64,000 nucleotides of DNA, taken from contig NZ_QORW01000003.1 in assembly GCF_003574735.1 (NCBI RefSeq), positions 124,001-188,000 on the forward strand. The letters run 5' to 3'. Under the pieces are notes generated by a model, which was not told the DNA's origin, ran no database searches, and worked only from the letters and a program-made list of their open reading frames with translations. Positions 8,722 through 17,146 of this stretch are shown piece by piece (the stretch's first letter is position 1; the number at the start of each line of letters is the position of its first letter). This stretch comes from Dongia deserti (lineage in GTDB: Bacteria > Pseudomonadota > Alphaproteobacteria > Dongiales > Dongiaceae). The position numbers and the translations under genes are program-made.

Positions 8722-9497
8722 ACCGGCTGGTCAGCGCGGCTCCGATTCGACTGGGCGCGGGCTGGAGCCGGCTGATCTCGGCGATCGTGCTGCTGGCGCT
8801 GTGGCAGGCGGCTGCGACCGCAATTGCCGATCCCGCGCTCCTGCCCTCCCCTCTTGCCACGCTGCACGCGGGCTATGCCGAGCTGATGCGTGGTGAGCTC
8901 ATCTTTCACGTTGCCGTTACGTTGGCGCGCGTGGCTGTCGCGTTCGCCCTCGCCATGCTGATCGGCAGCGCCATCGGCATCCTGCTCGGCCGCTCAACCG
9001 CGTTGGATCAGATCTTCAATGGCTGGCTCATCGTCGGGCTGAATTTGCCGGCGCTGGTGACGATGGTGCTTTGCTACATGTGGTTCGGGCTCACGGAAGT
9101 GGCCGCGATCCTCGCGGTCACTATCAACAAGGTGCCGACAGTCGCTGCCATCGTGCGCGAAGGCACCAAGGCGCTGGACCGCTCGCTGTTCGAAATGACC
9201 CAGGTGTTCAACGTGCGGCCGGGGCGCATCCTCACTCGGGTCATCCTGCCCCAGCTGGCGCCCAGCCTGATGGCGGCGGCGCGGGCGGGACTCGCCCTGA
9301 CGTGGAAGATCGTGCTGGTGGTGGAATTGCTGGGTCGGCCGAACGGCGTCGGCTTCCAGATCCGTACCTTTTTCAACTTCTTCGACATCGCCAGCATCCT
9401 TGCTTACTCGCTGGCTTTCATCGGCGCGGTCATCGCGATCGAGACCTTCCTGCTGCAGCCGATCGACCGTCGGCTCGGGCGCTGGCGGCGGGCATGA
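8718..9497 (+). CDS. ABC transporter permease, NitT/TauT type
   Basis: 259 residues with about six hydrophobic segments (ISAIVLLALWQAAA, FALAMLIGSAIGILLG, LIVGLNLPALVTMVLCYMW, ILAYSLAFIGAVIAI). The EAA-type cytoplasmic loop that contacts the ATPase is visible around VPTVAAIVREGTKALDRS and FNVRPGRILTRVILPQLAPS. The start overlaps the binding-protein stop (ATGA) and the end overlaps the ATPase start, so the three proteins are translationally coupled. It forms the membrane channel of this importer. Confidence 0.88.
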   Translation: MNRLVSAAPIRLGAGWSRLISAIVLLALWQAAATAIADPALLPSPLATLHAGYAELMRGELIFHVAVTLARVAVAFALAMLIGSAIGILLGRSTALDQIFNGWLIVGLNLPALVTMVLCYMWFGLTEVAAILAVTINKVPTVAAIVREGTKALDRSLFEMTQVFNVRPGRILTRVILPQLAPSLMAAARAGLALTWKIVLVVELLGRPNGVGFQIRTFFNFFDIASILAYSLAFIGAVIAIETFLLQPIDRRLGRWRRA

Positions 9498-10258
9498 CCG
9501 GACTACTGTTGAACGGCGTGACGCGCGACTTTACCGAGCCCGCTGCGCGGCATGTTCTGCGCAGCATCGACTTGACCATTGCCAAGAGCGAATTCGTGTC
9601 GCTGGTCGGCCCGTCGGGTGCCGGCAAGACCACACTTCTGCGGATCATCGCCGGGCTCGATATAGCCCATGCGGGCCGCGTCACGTGGCAGGGCGAAGGC
9701 CGACCGCGGCTCGGCATCGTGTTCCAGGAACCGCGCCTGGTGCCTTGGCTCAGCATCCTCGACAATCTGCTGCTGGTCGGCGGCTCCGACCAAGCGGAGC
9801 GCGCCCGGGCCTTGCTGGCGGAGGTCGAGCTGGCGGGCAATGAAGACGCCCTGCCCAGCCAGTTGTCCGGCGGCATGCAGCGGAGGGCGGCGCTGGCGCG
9901 TGCGCTGCTGATCGCGCCCGATTTCCTGATGCTGGATGAGCCGCTGATCTCGCTGGACACGGCGCTGGCGGAACGGATGCGCCGACTGCTCAACAGCTAT
10001 TGGCGCGAGCATCGCACGACGACGTTGCTGGTGACGCACAATCTGGCCGAGGCGGCGGAGCTCTCCACCCGCATTCTCATCCTGTCGCCAGACGAAGGCA
10101 GGATCGTGGCCGATTGCGCCTTGCCACCGCCGGCCCCGCGGCTGCGCAATGATCGCGCCGTGTCCGCAGTGCTGGAGGACCTCCGGCGCATGACCCACAC
10201 TTGGCCAAGGCCGGACTCTCCCGAGACCGGGGTGCCCAAGGCGCACTCAGCCGCGTGA
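9494..10258 (+). CDS. ABC transporter ATP-binding protein, NitT/TauT type
   Basis: 254 residues. Walker A GPSGAGKTT (about 39-47), Q-loop GIVFQEPRLVPW, signature LSGGMQRR, Walker B FLMLDEP and switch His in VTHNLAEA are all intact, so the protein should hydrolyse ATP. EPRLVPW is typical of the SsuB/TauB/NrtD group. It is the last gene of the operon. Its stop lies only nine bases from the stop of convergent xoxJ, leaving no room for a separate terminator. Confidence 0.88.
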   Translation: MTGLLLNGVTRDFTEPAARHVLRSIDLTIAKSEFVSLVGPSGAGKTTLLRIIAGLDIAHAGRVTWQGEGRPRLGIVFQEPRLVPWLSILDNLLLVGGSDQAERARALLAEVELAGNEDALPSQLSGGMQRRAALARALLIAPDFLMLDEPLISLDTALAERMRRLLNSYWREHRTTTLLVTHNLAEAAELSTRILILSPDEGRIVADCALPPPAPRLRNDRAVSAVLEDLRRMTHTWPRPDSPETGVPKAHSAA

Positions 10259-10267
10259 GCTAAACCG

Positions 10268-11095
10268 CTATTGAATGAGGTTTCCCCGTACGTCCAGCAC
10301 AGGCACGTGATACTCGCGCAGGATCGCTGCGATCTGATCCTTGTTCTCGGCGAGCAGCTTCTCGATGTCATGCTTCCAGCGTGTCTCGCCGGGACGCACG
10401 CCCATCGCAATGTAATAGTCCATACGGCTGGATTTTGCTTCGTGTACCAAGGGTGTGACGGTGAGCGCATCGCCGTGCTCCGCAGCGAAATAACCGCCGA
10501 GCGGCCCCCAGAGCAGCGCCACGTCGATGGTGCCCGTCGCCAGATCCTCTACCATGCGACGGCTCGGGGAATCGTGGCGCGTGTCGACCATCAGATCGTA
10601 CGGCTTGGCATGCGCCATCAGGCCGTTCTGAGCTACCACGCTCGCGGGTGGCGTGCCGGCGATCAGGCCGATCTTCAGCGACTTCAGTTCCGGATCGTCC
10701 AGGCGGTCGGCGGTGATGCCGTCGGCCTTGCGCGTGACCATTACATAAGTCGAGCGGTAATAGGGATTCGTACTGAGCACCATTTCGGCGCCGCTGGCCA
10801 TGCCGACTACCAAGTCACAGCGGCGTGCGCGCAGCGTGTTGCGCAGGAAGCCAATTGCCTGCGGGAACCAGGTGTATTTGACGTCGACGCCAAGCTTGGC
10901 AGCAAGCAACTCTGCGATCTTGTTCTCGAAACCTTCGCCCTTCACATTGGAGAAAGGCATGTTGCCTGGATCGGCACAGACCCTGAGAACGGAACGATCG
11001 ACGGCCTCCGGCTGATCAGCGGCCCACGTAGCAATGGGAGCCGCCGCTGGTATGGCGACGGCCAAGGCGAGAATACAGAGGCTCTTGAGCGCCAT
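10268..11095 (-). CDS. xoxJ: XoxJ/MxaJ-like periplasmic binding protein
   Basis: 275 residues. A signal peptide (LCILALAVAIPAAAPIATWAA) is followed by an SBP_bac_3-like fold: LRVCADPGNMPFSN (the DPxNxPFS motif typical of MoxJ/XoxJ), YTWFPQAIGFLRNTL, CDLVVGMASG and VALLWGPLGGY. The CADP and MPFS segments place it in the quinoprotein-associated family. XoxJ acts in the periplasm and is thought to assist activation or maturation of XoxF. It lies 11 bases after xoxG and is the last gene of xoxFGJ on the minus strand. Confidence 0.92.
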   Translation of the reverse strand: MALKSLCILALAVAIPAAAPIATWAADQPEAVDRSVLRVCADPGNMPFSNVKGEGFENKIAELLAAKLGVDVKYTWFPQAIGFLRNTLRARRCDLVVGMASGAEMVLSTNPYYRSTYVMVTRKADGITADRLDDPELKSLKIGLIAGTPPASVVAQNGLMAHAKPYDLMVDTRHDSPSRRMVEDLATGTIDVALLWGPLGGYFAAEHGDALTVTPLVHEAKSSRMDYYIAMGVRPGETRWKHDIEKLLAENKDQIAAILREYHVPVLDVRGNLIQ

Positions 11096-11106
11096 GGTCG
11101 CGCCGG

Positions 11107-11631
11107 CTAACCGCCCATGCAGGCTTCTTCGGCTTCCGCCGCCTCGGGTGGCTTGTCGGCATGCTTTGCCGGCCGACCGCGGCCGACAACGCCGTCAGAC
11201 CTGGCCTTGAGATAAGCGTAGATATCGTCGAGATAGCACATGACGTTGGGGTCGGTGCCGAAGGCCGGCATCTTCTTCTGCACGGCTGTGTTCACGTCCT
11301 GCTTGCCGTTGACCACAATCTCCATGAACTGCTCGTAATTGAGACGCTTCATCGATTCCACCAAAGCCGGAGCAAAGGTGCTACCCACCCCGTCCGGACC
11401 GTGACAAGTGTGACAGACGCTGTTATAGCGGCGGAACCCGCTGAAGGTCGGCCAGTCAACAGTGCCGTCACCGGCCACGTGATAAGGCTTCTCCTCCTCT
11501 TGCGCAGCCGCCACATTCTCCTGCGCCTGCGCGGCCACGATGCCGCAAAGCGTGAGTCCGGTTACCAAGGCAATACGCCAACGCCAATCAGGTTGCATCA
11601 AAGCCCCACTTTGGTACGCGTTTCGTTTCAT
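11107..11631 (-). CDS. xoxG: XoxG-like cytochrome c
   Basis: 174 residues from the ATG at 11631; a second ATG at 11598 would give a cleaner signal peptide and is a real alternative. After the export signal (IALVTGLTLCGIVAAQAQ) comes a single haem-binding CHTCH (C73, C76, H77). A tail of about 30 residues is rich in Ala, Glu and Pro and ends CMGG. In the family this cytochrome takes electrons from the lanthanide methanol dehydrogenase. Its place between xoxF and xoxJ supports that. The C-terminal extra Cys is unusual for a soluble cytochrome and could be unpaired. Confidence 0.9.
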   Translation of the reverse strand: MKRNAYQSGALMQPDWRWRIALVTGLTLCGIVAAQAQENVAAAQEEEKPYHVAGDGTVDWPTFSGFRRYNSVCHTCHGPDGVGSTFAPALVESMKRLNYEQFMEIVVNGKQDVNTAVQKKMPAFGTDPNVMCYLDDIYAYLKARSDGVVGRGRPAKHADKPPEAAEAEEACMGG

Positions 11632-11649
11632 CGTTCCGACCGGCAAAAA

Positions 11650-11683
11650 GATCGGGCGAGAAGCTGCCGCCGCCCGCCCGATC
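11650..11683 (-). terminator. Hairpin between xoxF and xoxG
   Basis: GATCGGGCG (11650-11658) and CGCCCGATC (11675-11683) form a perfect nine-base stem around a 16-base loop. It starts 14 bases after the xoxF stop in the transcribed direction. There is no U-tract, so it is more likely an mRNA-stabilising or processing element, or a partial attenuator, than a full terminator. It could make xoxF transcript more abundant than xoxGJ. Confidence 0.45.
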
Positions 11684-11696
11684 GTCGCAAGCGCCG

Positions 11697-13499
11697 CTAT
11701 TCAGGCAGCGCGAACACCGTCATGGTGCCGCCCAGCGCCGTGTAGTTGGACAGCGCCTTGTAGGCACCCACCGCGCCAAGGCCGGCGGTGTCTTCGGTCA
11801 AGCCCGCCGCCATGCCGATGCCGGCCCAGCCGCCGACGCCCGACAGGACTGCGATATACTGCTTGCCGTCATGCTCGAAGGTGTTGACGTTGCCGATGAT
11901 GCCGGACGGAGTCTTGAAGCTGTAGAGCTCCTTGCCGGTCTCGGCATCGACCGCCTTCAGGTAGCCTTCCAGCGTGCCGTAGAACACGACGTCGCCGGCC
12001 GTCGCCAACGCGCCGCTCCACACCGAGAACGGCTCCGGCACCGACCACTTGATCTCGCCCGTGGTCGCATCCCAGGCAATGAAGTTGCCGAGATGGTCGT
12101 CACCCTCTGGCGGATACATGCTCAAGGTCGCGCCAACATAGGGCTGGCCGGCCGTGTAGGCGACCTTGAACGGCTCGTAGTCCATGCAGACGTGGTTAGT
12201 CGGCACGTAGAACAAGCCGGTCTTCGGTGAGTACGCCGCCGGCTGCTGGTCCTTGCTGCCGAGCGCCGCCGGGCAGATGCCCTTCGAGTTGACATCCTCG
12301 CCGTTAGCTTCCGTCGAGTACTCCTTCACGCGCTCCGGCAGGCCGGTCTCGAGGTCGATCTTGGTCGCCCAGTTCACCTTCGGATCAAACTTTTCCGCCA
12401 CCAGCAATTCGCCGGTGTCGCGGTCGAGCGTGTAGCCGAAGCCATTGCGATCGAAGTGGACCAGCAGCTTGCGCTCCTGACCATTGACCTCCTTGTCGAC
12501 CAGGATCATCTCGTTGACGCCGTCATAGTCCCACTCGTCGTGCGGCGTCATCTGATAGACCCACTTTGCCATGCCGGTATCGGCATCGCGTGCGAAGATG
12601 GTCATCGACCACTTGTTGTCGCCCGGCCGCTGTACCGGGTTCCAGGTGCTGGGATTGCCGGTGCCGTAATAGACCAGGTTCAACTCCGGATCATACGACA
12701 TCCAACCCCAGGTCGTGCCACCGCCGATCTTCCACTGATCGCCTTCCCAGGTCTTCAGCGAAGAATCTGCGCCAACCGGCTTGCCGAGCGATGTGGTCTT
12801 CTGCGGATCGATTAGCATGTCCTTGTCCGGACCGGCCGAGAAGCCGCGCCATGCGATCGAGCCATCCTTCATGTTGTAAGCGGTGATCTTGCCGAGCACA
12901 CCGAACTCGCCACCGCTATTGCCGATCAGGACCTTGTCCTTCACCACCAGCGGAGCGGAGGTTCCGGTCTCGCCCTTGGTCGGATCGCCGTCGGCGACGC
13001 TCCAGACTTCCTTGCCGGTCTTGGCATCGAGCGCGACCAGCTTAGTATCCGCTTGGTGCAGGAAGATCTTGCCGTCGCCATAGGCAACGCCGCGATTGAC
13101 GGTGTCGCAGCACATAACCGGAATGACGTTCGGATCCTGCTGCGGCTCGTACTTCCAAACGATCTGCCCGTCCTTGGTGAGGTCGAGCGCGAACACCGTG
13201 TTCGGGAACGGCGCATGGACATACATCATGTCGCCGACGACCAGCGGGCCGCCCTCGTGGCCGCGCAGCACGCCGGTGGAGAACGTCCACGCGACCTGCA
13301 GGTCTCCCACGTTATCCTTGTTGATCTGATCGAGCTTGCTGTAGCGAGTGCTTGAATAATCGCCCAGCGGCATGACCCATTGCTTTGGGTCTTCTTGAAG
13401 TTTCAGCAACTCCTCATTCGCTGTGGCCTCCGCGCCCCACAGCGAAATCGCACCGGCAACTGCCAGCACGTACCCTGAAGCAGGCTTTAGTCTTGCCAT
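11697..13499 (-). CDS. xoxF: Lanthanide-dependent PQQ methanol dehydrogenase XoxF
   Basis: 600 residues, eight-bladed quinoprotein, periplasmic (signal ending near ATANEE). It oxidises methanol, and possibly formaldehyde or other short alcohols, with PQQ. Visible: adjacent Cys130-Cys131 forming the family's vicinal disulfide, E198 in SGGEFG and N282 in TGNPSTWN as metal ligands, catalytic D324, and D326 two residues later (DEWDYD). This extra Asp is the marker of lanthanide-binding XoxF; calcium MxaF has Ala there. W-docking repeats such as TGKEVWSV are also seen. The ATG at 13499 has GGGAGGAAAAG upstream. It is the first gene of xoxFGJ. No mxaFI genes are in the window. Confidence 0.96.
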   Translation of the reverse strand: MARLKPASGYVLAVAGAISLWGAEATANEELLKLQEDPKQWVMPLGDYSSTRYSKLDQINKDNVGDLQVAWTFSTGVLRGHEGGPLVVGDMMYVHAPFPNTVFALDLTKDGQIVWKYEPQQDPNVIPVMCCDTVNRGVAYGDGKIFLHQADTKLVALDAKTGKEVWSVADGDPTKGETGTSAPLVVKDKVLIGNSGGEFGVLGKITAYNMKDGSIAWRGFSAGPDKDMLIDPQKTTSLGKPVGADSSLKTWEGDQWKIGGGTTWGWMSYDPELNLVYYGTGNPSTWNPVQRPGDNKWSMTIFARDADTGMAKWVYQMTPHDEWDYDGVNEMILVDKEVNGQERKLLVHFDRNGFGYTLDRDTGELLVAEKFDPKVNWATKIDLETGLPERVKEYSTEANGEDVNSKGICPAALGSKDQQPAAYSPKTGLFYVPTNHVCMDYEPFKVAYTAGQPYVGATLSMYPPEGDDHLGNFIAWDATTGEIKWSVPEPFSVWSGALATAGDVVFYGTLEGYLKAVDAETGKELYSFKTPSGIIGNVNTFEHDGKQYIAVLSGVGGWAGIGMAAGLTEDTAGLGAVGAYKALSNYTALGGTMTVFALPE

Positions 13500-13824
13500 C
13501 TTTTCCTCCCGATAAGGATTGGTGTCCAGGCTCCGCAACGTTCTCTTGACCTGTCGGAGTGGTCCTCTTTGTTGCCGTCACGTCAGTCCGCTCGCACGGA
13601 CGGCAGCATTCCTGGTGCTCGCTATTGTCCCACGATCCTCCATCATTGACCGCGAGCGGCGTGATGGAACGTTAATCGACAAAGCCGCGAAAGAGCATTG
13701 TCCTTTGGTACAACTTCGCTCGATTGAATCTGCAGTCGAAAAAAGTGCATCAATCGCGGCGTGCTGCACGCCACCTCCACCGCCGCGCATAGCGGGCGCG
13801 TTCGCAAATGAGGAGATCGACCGC
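13500..13824 (-). promoter_or_regulatory. xoxF upstream region with dyad elements
   Basis: 325 bases between the pqqE stop and the xoxF start, with no supportable gene. An interrupted dyad TTGTCC-N4-GGTACAA lies at 13698-13713, about 200 bases before the ATG, and could be a regulator site. A small hairpin, GTCCG (13586-13590) with CGGAC (13597-13601), would be in the leader. No strong sigma70 -35/-10 pair is evident, so xoxF transcription may need an activator. Confidence 0.35.
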
Positions 13825-14958
13825 TCAGCTCGTGGCTGCGGCCAAAGCGGTCTTGTCGTCGTGCGGCGTCATACGCCGGTAGACGAAGTCCGGCGGCGGC
13901 TCCGACGATGCCGTGTCGGCCAGCGCGCGCAAGCTGTCGTGCGCGCTGGACAGCGCGCAGGCTGGATCGGTGGCCGCGGCATTGCCGGTGATGGCGAGCG
14001 CCTGGCACCGGCAGCCACCCCAATCCACTTCACGCTGATCGCAGCTACGGCAGGGTTCTGGCATCCAATCGGTGCCGCGGAACCGCTCGAAGGCCTTTGA
14101 CGACGCCCAGATCTCCGCCAAAGGCTTGTGCCGCACGGATTCGAACGTGAGGCCCGGAATCGTTTGCGCGGCATGGCATGGCAACACCTCGCCGCTGGGC
14201 GTGATGTTAAGGAACTGCCGGCCCCAGCCGCCCATGCAGGCCTTCGGCTGCCGCGCATAGTAGTCCGGCACGACGTGGTCGATGACGATTTGACCGCGCA
14301 GCCGTCCGCGCGCCGCTTCAACGCGTTCGGTTGCTTCCCGCACCTGAGCAAGCGTTGGCATCAAGGCGGCGCGGTTACGGATTGCCCAGCCATAATATTG
14401 CGCGTGCGCGACCTCCACCCGGCTGGCACCGAGGGAGACCGCGAGATCGATCATGCGCTCGACCCGCGTAATGTTGTGGCGATTGATGACGGCGTTGATG
14501 GTGAGCGGCAGACCGGCCTCGCGCACCATGCGGGCGAAGGCGAGCTTCTTGCCCTGGACGCCCGGATAATTGGCGATGAAGGCCGCGGTCTGGTGGTCGA
14601 CATCCTGGATGCTGAGCTGAACGTGGTCGAGGCCGGCGTCCGCCAGTTTCGCGATGCGCGCCTGATCCAGCGTCACGCCGGAGGTGATGAGATTGCTGTA
14701 GAGACCGATCTCGCGCGCATGCGCGACTAGGTCCGGCAGATCGCGGCGCACGGCGGGCTCCCCGCCTGAGAAATGCACCTGGAGGATGCCGAGCTCCGCC
14801 GCTTCATCCAGCACGCGCGTCCACTCGGCCGCCGAAAGCTCGTTCTTCGCTCGCTCCAGCTCGAGCGGATTGGAGCAGTAGGGGCATTGCAGCGGACAAC
14901 GGTGCGTCAGCTCCAACAGGGCCGCGAGCGGCGGTGCGGGGATGCCGGGGGCGCTCAT
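13825..14958 (-). CDS. pqqE: PQQ biosynthesis radical SAM enzyme PqqE
   Basis: 377 residues. The radical SAM CX3CX2C cluster site is in [13 protein letters not shown] (about 14-26), followed by SGGEPAVR. The C-terminal SPASM region has the extra cluster Cys residues ([31 protein letters not shown]). It forms the Glu-Tyr carbon-carbon link in PqqA while PqqA is held by PqqD. The start overlaps the pqqD stop, so it is translationally coupled as the last gene of pqqABCDE. Confidence 0.96.
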   Translation of the reverse strand: MSAPGIPAPPLAALLELTHRCPLQCPYCSNPLELERAKNELSAAEWTRVLDEAAELGILQVHFSGGEPAVRRDLPDLVAHAREIGLYSNLITSGVTLDQARIAKLADAGLDHVQLSIQDVDHQTAAFIANYPGVQGKKLAFARMVREAGLPLTINAVINRHNITRVERMIDLAVSLGASRVEVAHAQYYGWAIRNRAALMPTLAQVREATERVEAARGRLRGQIVIDHVVPDYYARQPKACMGGWGRQFLNITPSGEVLPCHAAQTIPGLTFESVRHKPLAEIWASSKAFERFRGTDWMPEPCRSCDQREVDWGGCRCQALAITGNAAATDPACALSSAHDSLRALADTASSEPPPDFVYRRMTPHDDKTALAAATS

Positions 14959-15239
14959 GCCGTCAGAATCCGCTTTTCGATCAACGATGCCAGCAGGTCC
15001 CTTACGTCCTGCTCGATCTCACTGCGGTCGGCACTGTACGCGCTGGCCAGTTCATCGATGATGTCGGTCAGCTGCCGGGTGCCGTTGCAGCGCTGCAGGA
15101 TCTCCAGTGCCGTCTCGTCCGGCACCAACACCCGCTCAGGCGCCAGGACAACCCATTGGTCACGCGCCTTGTCGAAGGTCAAGCGTACGCCCGGGGCCAA
15201 GCCGGGGCGTGCGTCGCCCGACAATTGGGGCATCGTCAT
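14955..15239 (-). CDS. pqqD: PqqD, peptide chaperone for PqqA
   Basis: 94 residues, the family's usual length. It is a winged-helix RiPP recognition element protein that binds PqqA and presents it to PqqE. Typical pieces are [30 protein letters not shown] and the helix [24 protein letters not shown]. It overlaps pqqC upstream and pqqE downstream by four bases each. Confidence 0.94.
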   Translation of the reverse strand: MTMPQLSGDARPGLAPGVRLTFDKARDQWVVLAPERVLVPDETALEILQRCNGTRQLTDIIDELASAYSADRSEIEQDVRDLLASLIEKRILTA

Positions 15240-15976
15240 GGCGCGACCTCCTCCGGGCGAAAGACCCCGGGCGGGACATGCCCAGGCGAAACATAGGCGT
15301 GATAGAGCGCGTCAAGCTGGGCCCACAGCACATCGCACTTGAATTCCAGCGCGCGCAGGACAGCCTGCTGCTGATGGGGCAGGCGCGCCTCGCGCTTCAC
15401 ATACTCGATGGCGAAGTTGGCGTCGCGCGGTGCCTGGGAGAGCCGCTTGTCGAAGTAGCTGAGCGCCTCGCGGCTGATGAAATCGTAGTTGGCCAGCATG
15501 CCGGCCACGCGCTCGGTGATGATGCTCGGCGCAAACAGCTCGGTCAGGGAGGAGGCGATCGCTTCCAGCAGGGAGCGCTCGCGCACGAAATGGAGATAGG
15601 CCTCGACGGCGAAGCGAGTCCCGGGCAGCAGCCCATCGCCCGACATCACGTAGTCGCGGTCGAATCCCAGGCTGTCGGTCAGGCGCAGCCAGCGCTCGAT
15701 GCCGCCATCGTATGATTCGTCGCCATCGTGATCGATGATGCGCTGGCGCCAGGCGCGGCGGGCATCGCGGTCGGTCATGCGCGACAGGATAGCGGCGTCT
15801 TTCAGCGGAATGATGGCCTGGTAGTAATAGCGGTTGAGCGCCCAGGCCTGGACCTGGCCGCGATTCAGCTTTCCGCTATGCAGCAAAGCATGGAACGGAT
15901 GGAGATTGTGATAGCGCACGGCCCCAATGGCGCGCAGGGCAGCCTCAAGCTCCTCGGGTGCCATCAGTTCCGTCAT
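15236..15976 (-). CDS. pqqC: Pyrroloquinoline-quinone synthase PqqC
   Basis: 246 residues. It carries out the final ring closure and eight-electron oxidation that yields PQQ, without metal or other cofactor. The haem-oxygenase-like helical fold is seen in YHNLHPFHALLHSGKLNRGQVQAWALNRYYYQ (split here by family-conserved His/Tyr/Arg residues), AWRQRIIDHDGDE, and FVRERSLLEAIASSLTELFAP with ERVAGML. Starts and stops overlap pqqB and pqqD by four bases. Confidence 0.95.
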   Translation of the reverse strand: MTELMAPEELEAALRAIGAVRYHNLHPFHALLHSGKLNRGQVQAWALNRYYYQAIIPLKDAAILSRMTDRDARRAWRQRIIDHDGDESYDGGIERWLRLTDSLGFDRDYVMSGDGLLPGTRFAVEAYLHFVRERSLLEAIASSLTELFAPSIITERVAGMLANYDFISREALSYFDKRLSQAPRDANFAIEYVKREARLPHQQQAVLRALEFKCDVLWAQLDALYHAYVSPGHVPPGVFRPEEVAP

Positions 15977-16890
15977 AGCGAAATCCTCATGCCATCCTCT
16001 GCGACCTCCCAGCCATGCGCCACGATCTCCGCGTGCTCCGGCGAATCCTCGTCCAGCACCGGATTGGTCGTGTTCACGTGGATGAAGATCTTGCGCTTCA
16101 CATCCAGCCTTTCGAACGCGCTCAGGGTGCCGGCGCCGCCATTCATGCTCATATGGCCCATGCGCTGCCCGGTCTTATGACTGACGCCAAGCCGCACCAG
16201 CTCGTCATCGGACCAGAGCGTCCCATCGAAGAAGACGAGCCCCGAGCCGCGCACGCGCTGCTCCACTTCAGGCGTCATGCGTGCGCAGCCCGGTATGAAG
16301 TGGAACTTGGTTCCCCCCGAGCTTATTTCCAGTCCAATCGTATCTTCCGCGACTCCGGCCAGATTCTTCGGATCCCGCCCCTCGAGAAATAGGGGCACCT
16401 TCCCCGGCACGGCAAAGGCGGTCATCGTAAGACCCAGCGGCCCGTCGCTGCCTGCGAGTGCGACCGGCTGGCCGAGCGTAAACATCCGCCGCTGCACGAA
16501 ATCGGGATTGAGGGCGCCGAAGATCGGATTCTCTGCCAGCAGGCCGAGAACGCGTTGCGTGCCCCAGAGCACGAACGACTGGCTCTCTCGCATCGAGAGG
16601 AGGCCAGCGACGTGATCGATCTCCGCGCTGGTCAGGACCACCGCGCGCACCGGCGAGTCTCGCAACCCGTGGCGCGGCCAAAGACAACGGTTCTGCAAGA
16701 GTTGTTGCCGCGCATCGGGCGAGGCGTTCAGCATTACCCACCGCTCGCCGTCGACGCTGACCGCGATAGAGGCCTGCGTCCGCCACTTGGCGCGCGCGGA
16801 CCCTTCCCGCGCACGTTTGCTGGTCGGCGCATTGCAATTCCATTGAGGAAAGCCTCCGCCGGCCGCAGAACCGAGCACCACCACTTCCAT
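15973..16890 (-). CDS. pqqB: PqqB, metallo-beta-lactamase-fold oxygenase
   Basis: 305 residues. The N-terminus VVVLGSAAGGGFPQWNC is diagnostic. The metal-binding segment TSAEIDHVAGLLSMRE and the C-terminal HVNTTNPVLDEDSPEH belong to the metallo-beta-lactamase fold. In the pathway it hydroxylates the cross-linked Glu-Tyr intermediate. It lies 60 bases after pqqA and overlaps pqqC by ATGA. Confidence 0.95.
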   Translation of the reverse strand: MEVVVLGSAAGGGFPQWNCNAPTSKRAREGSARAKWRTQASIAVSVDGERWVMLNASPDARQQLLQNRCLWPRHGLRDSPVRAVVLTSAEIDHVAGLLSMRESQSFVLWGTQRVLGLLAENPIFGALNPDFVQRRMFTLGQPVALAGSDGPLGLTMTAFAVPGKVPLFLEGRDPKNLAGVAEDTIGLEISSGGTKFHFIPGCARMTPEVEQRVRGSGLVFFDGTLWSDDELVRLGVSHKTGQRMGHMSMNGGAGTLSAFERLDVKRKIFIHVNTTNPVLDEDSPEHAEIVAHGWEVAEDGMRISL

Positions 16891-16950
16891 GGCCGCTAAA
16901 CCCTGGCTATGCGAGGTCGCCCCGCTTTGTCGCGCGGCGGAGGGGGTCTG

Positions 16951-17031
16951 TTACAGGCGAGCGCAGGCGTAAGAATTAATCTCGAGGCCGACGCAGATCT
17001 CGCGCAACCGCGGAGTCTTCCAAACCTTCAT
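16951..17031 (-). CDS. pqqA: PqqA, precursor peptide of PQQ
   Basis: 26 codons from the ATG at 17031 to a TAA at 16951, with GGGAGAG upstream. The peptide begins MKVWKTPRLREICVGLE and contains E17 and Y21 in the required ExxxY spacing (EINSY), the two residues that become the PQQ skeleton. Length fits the family (22-39). Cys residues at positions 13 and 23 flank the motif, which is not typical. It is directly upstream of pqqB on the same strand, as expected. Confidence 0.93.
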   Translation of the reverse strand: MKVWKTPRLREICVGLEINSYACARL

Positions 17032-17052
17032 GGTCAACTCTCCCAGTTAAAA

Positions 17053-17136
17053 GGCGATTGTTGAGTTTATTTTGTGTCGGCAGCACCGACAAGCCCATCC
17101 TACGTGCCACTTTTGAAGGTTTCTAGAACAATCGCC
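17053..17136 (-). promoter_or_regulatory. Structured element upstream of pqqA
   Basis: A perfect ten-base inverted repeat, GGCGATTGTT (17053-17062) and AACAATCGCC (17127-17136), encloses a second hairpin, TGTCGG (17075-17080) with CCGACA (17086-17091) around CAGCA. The element fills nearly all of the 115-base gap before pqqA and its inner end is 21 bases from the ATG. It could be a folded leader RNA controlling pqqA or a pair of operator sites. No known riboswitch class is recognised. Confidence 0.45.
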
Positions 17137-17146
17137 GCGCCTGCCC

